Below are positions 32,747 to 43,394 of a DNA stretch of 58,204 nt, piece after piece; the first letter of the stretch is position 1; each line of letters begins with the position of its first letter. The notes beneath the pieces were generated by a model that worked only from the letters and a program-made list of their open reading frames with translations, ran no database searches and was not told the DNA's origin. The stretch is from Chara braunii (Eukaryota > Streptophyta > Charophyceae > Charales > Characeae), in the NCBI GenBank assembly GCA_003427395.1, contig BFEA01000069.1, positions 1,221,562 through 1,279,765 of the forward strand, written 5' to 3'. The position numbers were made by a program, and so were the translations under genes.

Positions 32747-33528
32747 TCGTTAGCCTTTTTATGAGTGGGTGGTTGTGAATCGACGCGCGTGGACACGTGT
32801 AAGTGCGCAGATCAGATCACCTTTACGCGCATCCCTGCAAGGCGTTCGCTGGTTTCTGGGCAAACAGCTATCCGATCATCTAATCACTCCGTTATTTCTT
32901 AGCAACAATCACAACAGCTCAATCAAGGGATAAACAAGAACGGAAACAGTATTGATGACTACGCAAAATTCCTACTCTACTCATGAGTTCATCAAGATGA
33001 TAAGCAAAGGCAAAGATCAGGCGTAGGGAAAGCAAACGGACACGACATCTATTCATGCAGCATAACACACAACATCAGAGATTGAAATCGCAAAAATGAG
33101 TGTGGGCGAAAGAAAACCAAGCCAAGATTCGGAAAACAAAAACGAAAACAGTCAAATCGCCCTGATCCGAAATCAAAATTTATATACACTACCAGAGAGG
33201 GAGAAAAGACAAAAGAAACAACAAATTCGCGTCCATCAACATCAGCTCCCTCTTTCTCTCTCTCTTTCTCCGACGCGGACAGTCTGTCGTCTCGCACCAA
33301 CCCACGAAGTCGTCACCCCGCTTAGTCCTCCCACACCCGTCAGGTTCGCCCGCGCCCATAGTCTGTCGTGGCCCGCGTCAACCCTGCACGTTTGGCACCA
33401 GCTCGTCGGATCGCCTGACTCCCACTTCAACTCACCTCTTACTTCGCTCGTGAGCCAACCCTCATTGATCGCGCTACCCCGAGTTTCCAACAGCTGGTTA
33501 AGAGGGCTAACTAATCGCGCAGCCGAAA

Positions 33529-33534
33529 TTTATA
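33529..33534 (-). promoter_or_regulatory. TATA box in E5 LTR
   Basis: The minus strand reads GCTATAAATTTCGGC, about 793 bp from the LTR start, close in context and position to the other LTRs. Confidence 0.65.
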
Positions 33535-34333
33535 GCGTGCATGCATGCGTGAAGAACACGGCATTACAAGGACTTGGAAAGGAAGATCAGGAGAGGGGAC
33601 GCCTACGTTCTGCATGGCCAAATCGTGGCGTGGGGGACGTAGCCGCTCTCCAGGCATGGATCCGATCATGCAGACCACGGCTACCAAGACGCAGCAAAAA
33701 GAAAGAGAAGAAGGGCGGGAAAGACGAAGCACAAGAAAAAAGATACAGTTACAACGGCGCCCGCTGAAATTACAGTTACACACAAGATTAAGGGCGCCGA
33801 CAAATCAGAACTCTGGCGCAGCCGCAAAAAGAAGCGCGCAAGCAAAAAACAACGCGCACCAAAAATAAATTCCAATTTCCTAAATTCCTAAGTTCCTATC
33901 TAATACAGAAAACGCAAAAAGCACAAGTTCCGAAAGAAAAGTCTGAATTTTGAGAGTCATCGGGGCTCGACAAGATTCGAAAAAGAACTCAAAAAGAGAA
34001 TTCAAAAAGAACGAAGCAAAATTATCGCGCGATGTCCACGCCCAAAAATCCAAAATCGAAACAAAAGAAGCGACGTCGACAATTATTAATCGCGCGCACG
34101 GCGGCGAGCCACAGACACAACCAATCAATCAATCGATCGTCCCGGGACTCACCCGACCCTAAACCCAACGATCCGAAAAAAAGCGACACAAAAAGGCAAA
34201 GAAGTGAGGACACTAATGCAATTTCCTTCCAATCCCGAGCTCCAGTAGTTGGCCTATCCTTCCCCGCTTAGGACCCCTCATTGCTATCGCACAGAAAATT
34301 GCGCGGTGCGGAAATCGGTTCGTCACATATGTG

Positions 34334-34606
34334 CTATGAATCCCCCTCGGCGACGGCTATCCGCAGCCGAATCCGCGGATGCGGCCAGTTCGCCGATCCC
34401 GCGGACGCGCGGCTTTGAAGCCACGTGGCGGCCGCAGGGGAGCGACTTTTGGAAATCGGGAGACCCCACGTGGCGGCGCATCCCCGGCCCCACCACCCCC
34501 CACAGAAAAAAAAACGAAAAAGATGAACTTTTGGTCCGGGGGGTATGGGGGAAATCGAATGAAATTGGAAAAAAAAAACGCGTTTTTTTTTTTTTTTTTT
34601 TTTTCG

Positions 34607-34645
<39 letters not shown>

Positions 34646-34772
34646 GTGGGGGAGGGGTTGCCCCACCCCCACGACCACGGGCACACACATACACACACAC
34701 ACACACACACACCAGCTGTCCCTCGCGCCGGCGAAGACGCAGCGGGGGCAGCGCGAGGGCGCAGGAAGGGCA

Positions 34773-34807
<35 letters not shown>

Positions 34808-34886
34808 GGTGTTCTCTCTCTCTCTCTCTGTCTCTCTCTCTCTCTCTCTCTGTCTATCTCTCTCTCTCTCTGTCTCTCTCTCTCTA

Positions 34887-34935
<49 letters not shown>

Positions 34936-35046
34936 NNNNNNNNNNNNNNNNNNNNNNNNNNNNNNNNNNNNNNNNNNNNNNNNNNNNNNNNNNNNNNNNN
35001 NNNNNNNNNNNNNNNNNNNNNNNNNNNNNNNNNNNNNNNNNNNNNN

Positions 35047-35131
<85 letters not shown>

Positions 35132-35500
35132 CCCTTTTTTTTCAAGTTTTTTGTTTATTTATTTTTAAATTTTGCATCTTTATTTTTCTAAAACACCTCA
35201 TACCCCTGAAAAAAACAGAAATTCATTTCTAAAAAATACAGGTGAACTCAAGGACCATATATCTGATGATAAAAAATGACAAAAAAAAATTCCAGCTTTT
35301 TTTTTTTTAATTGAATTTAGTTTTTGCTGCGGATTCCCTACAACCCCTTTTTTTTTGGGGGGGGGGGGACTATTATTTAATTCAGGAAAAATCTGGGTCT
35401 ATCCGGTCTGCGGCGCGGACCCGGTAGGCCGCCGAGGCGGCCATGAATACGTCCGCCCTTCGAGCTCGGCCCCGCAGACGCGTCCACGGGTGTTTCATAG
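34334..35500. mobile_element. Non-autonomous DNA transposon with 8-bp TSD
   Basis: The element is flanked by perfect direct repeats CATATGTG (34326-34333 and 35501-35508). Its ends are inverted: CTATGAATCCCCC on the left and the complement of CTATGAAACACCC on the right. It sits across the E5 LTR start. An 8-bp duplication fits the hAT superfamily. It contains no transposase, only GC-rich ends, microsatellites and a gap. Removing it rejoins E5 as GGCATCACATATGTGACG. Confidence 0.75.
34580..35130. repeat. Compound microsatellite with gap
   Basis: In order: poly(T), (TTGA)n to 34640, (CA)n at 34681-34711 and 34775-34801, (TC)n at 34812-34891, (TATC)n at 34901-34935, 111 N at 34936-35046, (AC)n at 35047-35100 and (AATC)n at 35101-35129. 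TTGA on the left and AATC on the right form an inverted frame. ORFs here encode only HTHT or SLSL repeats. Confidence 0.95.
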
Positions 35501-35744
35501 CATATGTGATGCCGAGGGGGTTCCAATATTAGCAAGTTCCTGCTTGCTTGTTGACACATGTCGATCTCTCTAATCAATCGATACGTGGAGCCTTTCCTTT
35601 TGTGCCACCTACCGTATGAATAAGTGTGGACGTCATCCAGCATGGCAAAGCTCTAACTACTAATTTCTCAGGAAGGACCATTGACAATCCAAGGAGGGGA
35701 TCACACGTGTCATCGCAGTGGCACGTGCACCAATCAACCGATCA

Positions 35745-36271
35745 CTAGTGTCCAGTTGGGAGAGGGAAGGGTAAACGGTACATGGGGGCATGGCGAGGGC
35801 GAGGGTTAATCGAGAGAGGGGGCAGGAAATTGTCCAACCTTGCCACCGTTTCCGAAAGTTCTTGATATCGAACGATCCGGTGGAAACAGGGGAAGCGATT
35901 ACCACTATGGGGGAGGGAAGCGAGATAGTCTAGATACAGGATGGTGAAGGTGCGGAAGAGTGCCGCGCGGAAATGGTCGTAGTTTTGCATGCGGGGATAG
36001 TCCCCGTAATCATGCAGTAAACTTCGATCATATTGTGGCCTCGCCACGCGGCGCTTAGGAGAAGGATATGGAGGTAGAAGTCGGGGAGGGCGCATCTGGT
36101 CGAGGGGTGGGGATGGATTGTGACAATAAGACGGGTGGCATTGAAGAAGCGGAAGGTGTCGAAGGGGAAGGGATTGCGGAAGAAGACAACGCGGGTAGTA
36201 GCCTGGCGGAGGGTGAGATGGTCAAGGGGACGACGGGATAACGACCGTGGACGAAGCCCGATGCCCCACAT
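35745..36271 (-). pseudogene. X3 copy, minus strand (E5)
   Basis: The frame from ATG 36271 reads IGLRPRSLSRRPLDHLTL, closely matching E2 X3, and continues HPHPSTRCALP and VYCMITGTIPAC. The downstream half is in another frame (36095-35745): FRAALFRTFTILYLDYLASL, RFPCFHRIVRYQEL. The product family is unknown. It overlaps the end of X2 in the +1 frame like the other copies. Confidence 0.7.
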
Positions 36272-36765
36272 CAGTAAGGGCTCGAACTGGTGGACGGTCG
36301 GGGGTGGAGGGGGAGGGGGATCGGCTTCGTCGCCGCCTTGTCGGTGCGGTCGAAGTCTCAGCAGTTGGGTCCCCATCCTCGGGCTTGGGCGGCTCTGGAT
36401 CTCGAGCCGGATCGTCGGTGACCTGCTAATTGGCTCCGCTGGCAAATTCCAGCTGTCATTTTCCGGCCGCGATCTCTTCTCTCTTGCGTGCCACCTCGGG
36501 GTCTTCTGCCTGTGCGCCCGCCTGCTCTCCTTCCTCCGCCGAGGTCTCCCACTCCGACTCCTCCAACTTTAGCTCCTCCTCTTCGTCGTCTTGTTCTTGT
36601 TCTTCCTCTTCCTCACTTTGCTCCCCTTCGTTGTGCTCGCTGTAACTCCCCTCTTCGAGAGTTTCTTCCTCGTCGTCCTCCTCCTCTTCTTCTTCTTCCT
36701 CAACTGCTATTCGCTCGTCTCCTGTGGCTGTTCGATCCCGGAAGTAGGCGGGATCTGATTTTTTT
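36222..36765 (-). pseudogene. X2 acidic C-terminal part, minus strand (E5)
   Basis: The minus frame shows Glu/Asp runs (ETLEEGSYSEHNEGE), then DPEVARKREEIA, PEPPKPEDGDP and a Ser/Arg/Pro tail ending VIPSSP and TGA (36224-36222). Two stops interrupt it near 36430. The N-terminal half and everything upstream are missing: E5 is cut at about 36765, next to the E3 rearrangement. Confidence 0.7.
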
Positions 36766-36778
36766 TATTTTTTGTTTG

Positions 36779-37620
36779 GGGGGGTTAGGGGTGCCCACCC
36801 TCGGACCCCCGGACCCCCGCCGGGGCCCCGGGGCCGGGGCTCGACAACCCTGCCTGCGTACACTAACGAAAACTCAGATTTCAGTAACATCTCTCCTGGG
36901 AGAACCTATTTTGCAAATTTTGGATATGGTTGACCTCTTGGAACCTTCTCGAACCTTGTACGAGGGTGTGCTCTTATTACAAGAAAGGTATCAACAAATG
37001 AATCAGTATTTGGATTTTTTTGTTTCCCCGCCCCGGCCATTGCTCACGCAAAAATCCAAGTACTGATTCATTTGTTGATACCTTTCTCATAATGAGAGCA
37101 CACCCTCGTACAAGGTTCGAGGGGGTTCCAAGAGGTTAACCATATCCAAAATTTGCAAAATAGGTTCTCCCAGGAGAGATGTTACTGAAATTTGAGTTTC
37201 CGTTAGTGTACGTAGGCAGCGTTGTCGAGCCCCGGCCTCAGGGCCCCGGCGGGGGTCCAAGGGTGGCCCAGGGGGTGCAGGCTGCCGCTGCGCACCCCCC
37301 AATAATTTTTTATTTTTATTTTTTATTTTTATTTTTTTTGGGGGGGGGGGCGGGGTTAGGGGTGCCCACCCCCGGACCCCCTCCGGGGCCCCGGGGCTGG
37401 GGCTCGACAACCCTGCCTGCGTACACTAACAGAAACTCATATTTCAGTAACATTTCTTCTGGGAGAACCTATTTTGCAAATTTTGGATATGGTTGACCTC
37501 TTGGAACTGCCTCGAACCTTCTACGAGGGTGTGCTCTCATTACGAGAAGGGTATCAACAAATGAATCAGTACTTGGATTTTTTTGTCTCCTCGCCCAGGC
37601 CATTGCTCACGCAAAGCGTT
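36779..37620. repeat. Direct-inverted-direct triplication of a pol linker segment
   Basis: A unit of about 270 bp occurs three times: plus (36779-37015), minus (about 37050-37320) and plus (37350-37620). Each has a G/C-rich head (GGGGTGCCCACC, GGGGCTCGACAACC), then CTGCGTACACTAAC, then coding sequence for LLGEPILQILDMVDLLEP of the protease-RT linker. The first two form a large inverted repeat with about a 35-bp loop. The G-rich heads could form G-quadruplexes. Confidence 0.85.
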
Positions 37621-38906
37621 GTGATCACGCTAATTAGGCAGGAGGCCGAAGCTCCAATCAATAATGTTCCCGATCTAATGCAGGAAATGAATCAGCTGAC
37701 TGGTTTCGGAATAGCCGCAAGCACCACTGATCTCGAGACCAATGCTGGATATTAAGGAAACTAAAATAATTAGCCCGAATGAATCACAGATGCTTGCTAC
37801 TGTTTTTTCCGTCCGCACCAGTATCTCCATGTTGTCCAGCGTAGAAGGGAAGCAACCGGTAGAACCAGGGCAAATCGACGTACAGTTGGACCTTTTCGAA
37901 TGATCAACAATCACCTTACCTCGTCACATTCCTCGTGAAATTCGTCAGTCTTTGATTGATGTATTGCATGGATATGCGGAGGTGTTGAGTGTGCATGATT
38001 GTGATATTGGGTTGTCAAGTGTGATCGAGCATGTGATCCTAACATGGGATCATTCACCAATTAGTTGCGCCCCCTATCGATACTCTCTGGCGCTGCGACG
38101 AGCCGCGTTCGAGAGAGTGTAAAGGAGTTTGAAGCTAATGGGTGGATCGAACCTGGCATCGGACCATGGTCGTTCCTAGTGGTGATTGTACCGAAAAAGG
38201 CAGGAGGGATTCCTATATGTATTGATTATCGAAAGTTGAATGATATCACAATTAAGGGCGTGTACCCCCTCCCCCAGATTGATGAGTTGTTGGATGCTAT
38301 TGGTGGTGTTCAATTTTTCAGTAAGTTTGATGTTCGTCATGGATTCCACCATCTCCTAGTTCGAAAGGAGGATCGTCTGAAGATGGCCTTCGTTATCTTC
38401 GAAGGGACTTAGCAATGGATTCGATGCCCGATGGGAATCTGCAATACCCCAGCCACGTTTCAGTGCGCGATGAATATGACTTTCAAAACTTCGTGCGAAA
38501 AACGAGGCTCGCGCAGAGCATTATTAATTATTGTGTGATTGTATACATGGATGATATCCTTGTGTATTTGAGTTCCTACGAGGGACACATGCAACACATT
38601 GAGTGGACGTTGCACGGACTGAAGGATGGTGGATTCAAGGTGACCCTCGAGAAGTGTCAGTTTTTCCTCACAAATATTTTTTTTCTCGGCCACGTGGTTA
38701 TGGACAAAGGGTTGCAACCGGAACCGCAGAAGGTAATTGCGGTAAGAGACGCGTTGGTGCCGACGTCGGGTACACAAGTATGCGCCTTTTGGGGACTACC
38801 CTCATACTATCGGAGGTTTATCAAGGGATTTGCAGCGATCGCGCGACCACTCACAAACTTGCTGGAAAAAAATCAGTTGTTGATCTGGACCCCACAGTGC
38901 GATTAG
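37621..38906 (+). pseudogene. Reverse transcriptase, Ty3/gypsy pol (E3)
   Basis: The linker (VPDLMQEMNQLTGF) is followed by broken frames through ISCAPYRYS. From 38065 the RT is readable: VPKKAGGIPICIDYRKLND, FFSKFDVRHGFHHLL, a TAG at 38410-38412 replacing Trp, then a frameshift near 38470 and VIVYMDDILVYLSS with the catalytic Asp pair, LEKCQFFLTNIFFLGHVV and the thumb. A TAG at 38904-38906 ends this part. Confidence 0.88.
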
Positions 38907-39463
38907 GCCTTTCGAGAACCTAACGCTGCTCTGATCTCGGCCTTGGTCCTTATAAGACCAGACCTGAAAAAACCCTTTGTTCTCATCACCGATTGGCAGC
39001 CCGAGGCGATCTCAGCGATTTTGGCCCAGGTGGGACTGGATGGCCTGGAACACATGGTGGAATATGCGTCTAAATTTGTACCTTCCTGCAAGAGGAATTA
39101 CTCCGCTGAGTCGGTTATACAAGTATGCGCCTTTTGGGGACTACCCTCATACTATCGGAGGTTTATCAAGGGATCTGCAGCGATCGCGCGACCACTCACA
39201 AACTTGCTGGAAAAAAATCAGTTGTTGATCTGGACCCCACAGTGCAATTAGGCCTTTCAAGAACCTAAGGCTTCTCTGATCTCGGCCCTGGTCCTTATAA
39301 GACCAGACCCGGAAAACCCCTTTGTTCTCATCACCGATTGGCAGCCCGAGGCGATCTCAACGATCTTGGCCCAGGTGGGACCGGATGGCCTGGAACACAT
39401 GGTGGAATATGCGTCTAAATTTGTACCTTCCTGCAAGAGGAATTACTCCGCTGAGTCCGCTCC
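38774..39463 (+). repeat. 345-bp in-frame tandem duplication (RT thumb / RNase H)
   Basis: 38774-39118 and 39119-39463 are near-identical, with a period of 345 bp (115 codons) confirmed at three anchors. Both copies carry the same TAG after CGAT/CAAT, so that nonsense mutation is older than the duplication. Confidence 0.92.
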
Positions 39464-40211
39464 AACGGGGGAATGTTACATGGCCTTGTGGGGAATCAGT
39501 CACTTCGGGGCTTACTTATATGGCCAGAAGTTCACGTTGGTGAATGATCATGAACCACTGTTGGTCGTGAACAAGTCCAAGGACTACTCGGGTATGATCG
39601 GGCGATGGGCTACCACGTTGAAGAGCATGGACTTTGACATCCGTCATCGGAAATACGAGAAACACGGCAACGCGGACGGGATGACACGGCTGCATCGAGC
39701 TGGCAAGGTACCCAAGAGCGAGGAAGTGACAACGTGGCATGATCCGGAATCAAAGGACGGACCCCAATACGGTGAGGTGGAAATCCTTCTGAAGGACTTG
39801 GAGGACACAAACTCTCTCTCTCTCTCTCCTTTCTTTGGAACAATAGCGACCCCTCCTTTTGTTCCCAACACCACTGATTCCCCTCCTCTTCCACATTTGG
39901 AATTTTTCGCCAATCTTTCAGACAAGTTCTGCTATTTTTGCACGTGTATTTCACGGGTCTATGAGGTAGACTGCTATCCCTTTGAAACAAGGTTCACTGA
40001 CTGGGTAGAGTGTACCATGTGTGTCAATCGTGCGCATGGCGCCTGCGTTCGATATCGATCGAGTAGTAAGGCATGGAATTGCCCCCTGTGTCGGACGGAT
40101 AAGCTCCCCACAGAAGCTCGATTCGAGGCCGCCAGACTGACGGCCTCGAATACGACGAAAAATACTGAAGGGCTGAAGTATGGACGGATAAAATATTACT
40201 GGCTAAATTAG
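38907..40211 (+). pseudogene. RNase H (partly duplicated) and PHD-like finger (E3)
   Basis: RNase H motifs appear twice (LITDWQPEAIS at 38970 and 39331) because of the duplication. They are followed by TGECYMALWG, VNDHEPLL and GNADGMTRLH. The 281-codon frame 39366-40211 runs on without a stop through a variable Ser/Pro linker into the finger: CYFC, ECTMC, AHGAC, NCPLC. That continuity shows RNase H and finger are encoded as one polyprotein. A stop at 40209 separates the integrase. Confidence 0.85.
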
Positions 40212-41565
40212 CGGATCAACCATTGGACCATCTCACTAAGCATGATAGGCGTCGGGCCACCGAGAGGTCCCGAGATTATTGATGGATTAACGGGCATTTG
40301 GAAAAACGCAAAACAAACGGATCAGGATTATGGTTGACGGTTCCATACCCGTTTCAGCGATATGACTGGAACAAATTTGCTCACGAGGAGAAGGCCGCTC
40401 ATTTCGCAATACATGTCACAGAAGTGACCATCGACCATAATCGATGGTTCTGGTCTAATATTCACGACGACGTGAGACACGTGGTCGCTAACTGTCTAAT
40501 CTTCACTGTCGATCATGCACCCGTTTGTGGGCCTAACACGATAGTCCCGGCAAAGGTAGATCGTCCTTTCCAACGAGTCAGTATGGACACGACAGACATT
40601 GACGTGCCACCTGGCCCCAACCATTGTGAGTATTTCATTCTCCTGGTATTTATCGACCATTTTTCGAAGTATATCGAAGTCTACCCCTGTAAGACACGTA
40701 AGGCCTCAGAGATAGCTGCGTACATTGACCGATTCCTCAATACCCATTTAGATACAGAAGAGATTCTGACCGACAATGGGTCTGAATTCAAAGCAGAAGA
40801 TGAGGAATTATTAATGCGTCGTGGTGTTACTCTGCCACACTGGTCCCCATGTCTCCCAGATGTCTCCCAGATGTCTCCCAGATGTCTCCCAGTCCAGTGG
40901 ACTAGCCAAAAACCGCATGATTAAGACCGCTCTCCGCAGGAATTCAGCAGCCAATCACACACGTCCTTGGCCCGAGATAGTGTATGAAATCATCGGGATT
41001 CATCAGGCGACCCCCCATGAATCCACTATATTCACCCCCTTTCAGCTACGAATGAATAGTATCCCATGTGTCGACAATCGGAGTGCCTCTGAAAGTGTCG
41101 AGAACGGGGGAAGAGACACGCGGTCGGCCCTCAAGGCCAAGGCTTAATGGTACGAGGAGCTAATGGAAAGGGCTAATATCCCGAGGCTAGCCCGAAAAAG
41201 GCAGAAAATGACCGAACTGGCCCACAGTGGGCAGGTCCGTAGTTACGAGGCCCGGAATGGGAATGCAGGCCCACAACACCAGTATAATTAGAGGACCTAG
41301 TGCAAGTACGTAAATGTGCACACGACCGAAAACTCGCTCCCAAGTTTTATGGTTACTTTCGTGTAACGGAGCCCATACTGTGCACATCGCCCCAGAGACC
41401 AGCATTAACCATAGCTCTCTTCCCATCGTCCGCCATACCTCATACCTTCGTCCCCTCCCACCTTCAGAGGACCCTATCTCGCCTTTGCCTTCTTTCTCTA
41501 GCGCAGACGAAGATCCCGCCACCACTTCTTCGTCTGGTACCTCCTCTCCTCGGTCTTCACCATGA
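40212..41565 (+). pseudogene. Integrase, Ty3/gypsy pol (E3)
   Basis: 40298-40924 is open: HEEKAAHF, then CLIF where the zinc-binding CxxC is expected (second Cys lost), MDTTD and LTDNGSEF. A four-copy 11-bp repeat (40849-40892) is inserted just before the catalytic Glu region, which reads GLAKN instead of GLAEN (Glu lost). The C-terminal domain is in pieces and ends with SSPRSSP and the TGA at 41563-41565 that overlaps the X1 ATG. Confidence 0.85.
40849..40892 (+). repeat. Four tandem 11-bp units in integrase
   Basis: ATGTCTCCCAG is repeated four times without change. Three extra units add 33 bp, so the frame is kept. In E2 the site is a single CACGTGTCTCAG. Confidence 0.93.
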
Positions 41566-41960
41566 GTTTCGTCATCGAGTCTGCTCTTCCCCCACAGCTT
41601 CTTCAGCCTTGACCTTTGTTGCAGTTTCGCCAAGTCATGCATCCTCGCCTCAGTTCCGATCTCCTCCGGTTCTCCTCAGGTCCACGCAGCTGTTTAGTCA
41701 CGGGGCTTGGTGTGTGGAGGTGGAAGTGACGATTTCAACCGAGCGGGTAGCGGCAGTCATCCTGGTGGAAGCCTCGGCGTTCGATTGATTCTCCCGGCCT
41801 AACTAGAGCGATGCGACGATGATCCTCGCTTTCAGTGGCGATCTGTGCACCATCCACTTGCGGCAACGAAACGGGGTGATCGCCAGGCTTTATGAGTGGG
41901 GACAAGAGTGGGTAGGGAATTGACGTCAGGGACTAGCCTGGCCGAGTCGACAAATACTGG
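41562..41960 (+). pseudogene. X1 copy (E3)
   Basis: The ATG at 41562 overlaps the integrase stop as ATGA. The product starts MSFVIESALPPQLLQP and meets a TGA there. It then reads QFRQVMHPRLSSDLLRF before a frameshift. The later block (SLY, WGQEWVGN) corresponds to the E2 block WTEQVSNVWQHGRARLG. Confidence 0.62.
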
Positions 41961-42249
41961 GCACCGAGTGTATTGATACCTTCTCTTTTCGAACCAGTAG
42001 CACTGAGCCCGCTGCTCGTCCCCTTCCCCCTCTTCGTCCTTACCCATTGTGCCGATGAATCGCTTCTCGGCCTTCTCCCTCCCTTCAGATCTTCCAACTC
42101 TTTGGCCATCTTGGGCCGATCCCCTTCTAACTTTGGAGATTCGCCCCGCCATGATCTCTCCCTTCCATCCACTTTACCCTCGCAAGTGGACTAAATTTGA
42201 GTCAGTCAGTATATGCATGCTAACAGTGAAGTGTCGCTGGGCTCGGTAG
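41961..42249 (+). other. Conserved X1-X2 spacer frame (E3)
   Basis: A Leu/Pro/Ser-rich frame starting MIPSLFEPVALSPLL (41973) recurs in E4 at 54497 and, loosely, in E2 at about 19910-20050. It may be the X1 C-terminus in a shifted frame. No domain recognised. Confidence 0.4.
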
Positions 42250-42624
42250 TACAACAATCGAGAGTTGGAGATCTACAACGAGATCTCGCTGGTACTAGCT
42301 CAGGCGTGGCCGACAGAGACAGGGACGAGTGACACTTTGTTTGGAATTCTTTGCGGAGAGATCGCGGAAGGAGGTAGAGTGACCGTCGCCTACGAGCTCC
42401 TAATTTTTTTGTCCCAGCTCGTCGACTACTTGCCAGCAAGTATCATCACCTTCAATCCCAGCGACCCCAGCCAAGCCGAACCCGTCACTTTGGAGAGGAT
42501 ATTGACGCCAACCATAATCTGGGCGAACTGTACGAAAGACTGTACGCAATGCCTGAGCGATCCCGACCCCGCGGTGTGGCGCTAGTTGGACTTGGACAAT
42601 CTTACGCTGGACAACTCCGATCTG
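42250..42624 (+). pseudogene. X2 N-terminal part (E3), interrupted by insertion
   Basis: Frame 42265-42585 reads ISLVLAQAWPTETGTSDTLF, GILCGEIAEGG, LVDYLPASIITFNP, aligning with E2 X2 (LLIIQAW, LLGFLFG). It stops at 42585. The sequence up to 42624 continues in E4 and after the insertion at 49204. Confidence 0.68.
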
Positions 42625-43104
42625 CAATAGAAAAATTCCCAGGAGAAATGAAAGTCGAAAAAACATTCCATAAAAACAAAATCCTTTATATTTATAAATT
42701 ATTATTCCAATATTTGACCAATTCTAAAATTTTCATTTTTATTTGATAAGTTTCAGGGCTGCACCGGCCAGCGGCCGGTTGGACTGGACCGGTCCCAGCC
42801 GGTCCGGTTGGTTAAACCGGTCTGGACCGGAATTCCGGTTGGGCCCAAAACGGGGTCGAAACGTTTTTATATTTTTTTTTGTGATGGGGTTGGACTGCGC
42901 TTGTCGAGATCTCCCCGAATCCGCAGAGAAATCTGAATGTGCTATTTTTTTTTCCCATGGGGTTGGGGGGGACGGGGGGGGGGTCTGGGTGTTCTGGGGG
43001 GGTTAGTGGGGTGGTTGCAGCGTACCTGTCCTCCTGCCAACACTGACCGATGCATACCTCCACCGGGACAAAACATGAAGGAAGTCATACCACACAAGGC
43101 TACA

Positions 43105-43371
<267 letters not shown>

Positions 43372-43394
43372 GTCGGTTGTCCCTTGATCCCTTA

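Larger units (their letters stand above)
31871..34327 (-). repeat. 3' LTR of E5, minus orientation (2457 bp)
   Basis: Read on the minus strand it begins TGTGACGAACCG (34327) and ends GGGCGTGAGGT (31871), the same termini as the E2 LTRs. The end region also matches the E1 LTR next to its PBS. It has a TATA box in the same context and an LTR-ORF homologue. No PBS follows at the left end, as expected for a 3' LTR. Confidence 0.78.

Noticed and set aside
33096-33767. 223-codon plus ORF as a host gene
   Set aside because: It runs antisense through the E5 LTR and has no recognisable domain or conserved counterpart.
34631-35232. Long ORFs encoding His-Thr and Ser-Leu repeats
   Set aside because: They translate (CA)n, (TC)n and (TATC)n microsatellites and run across an N gap.
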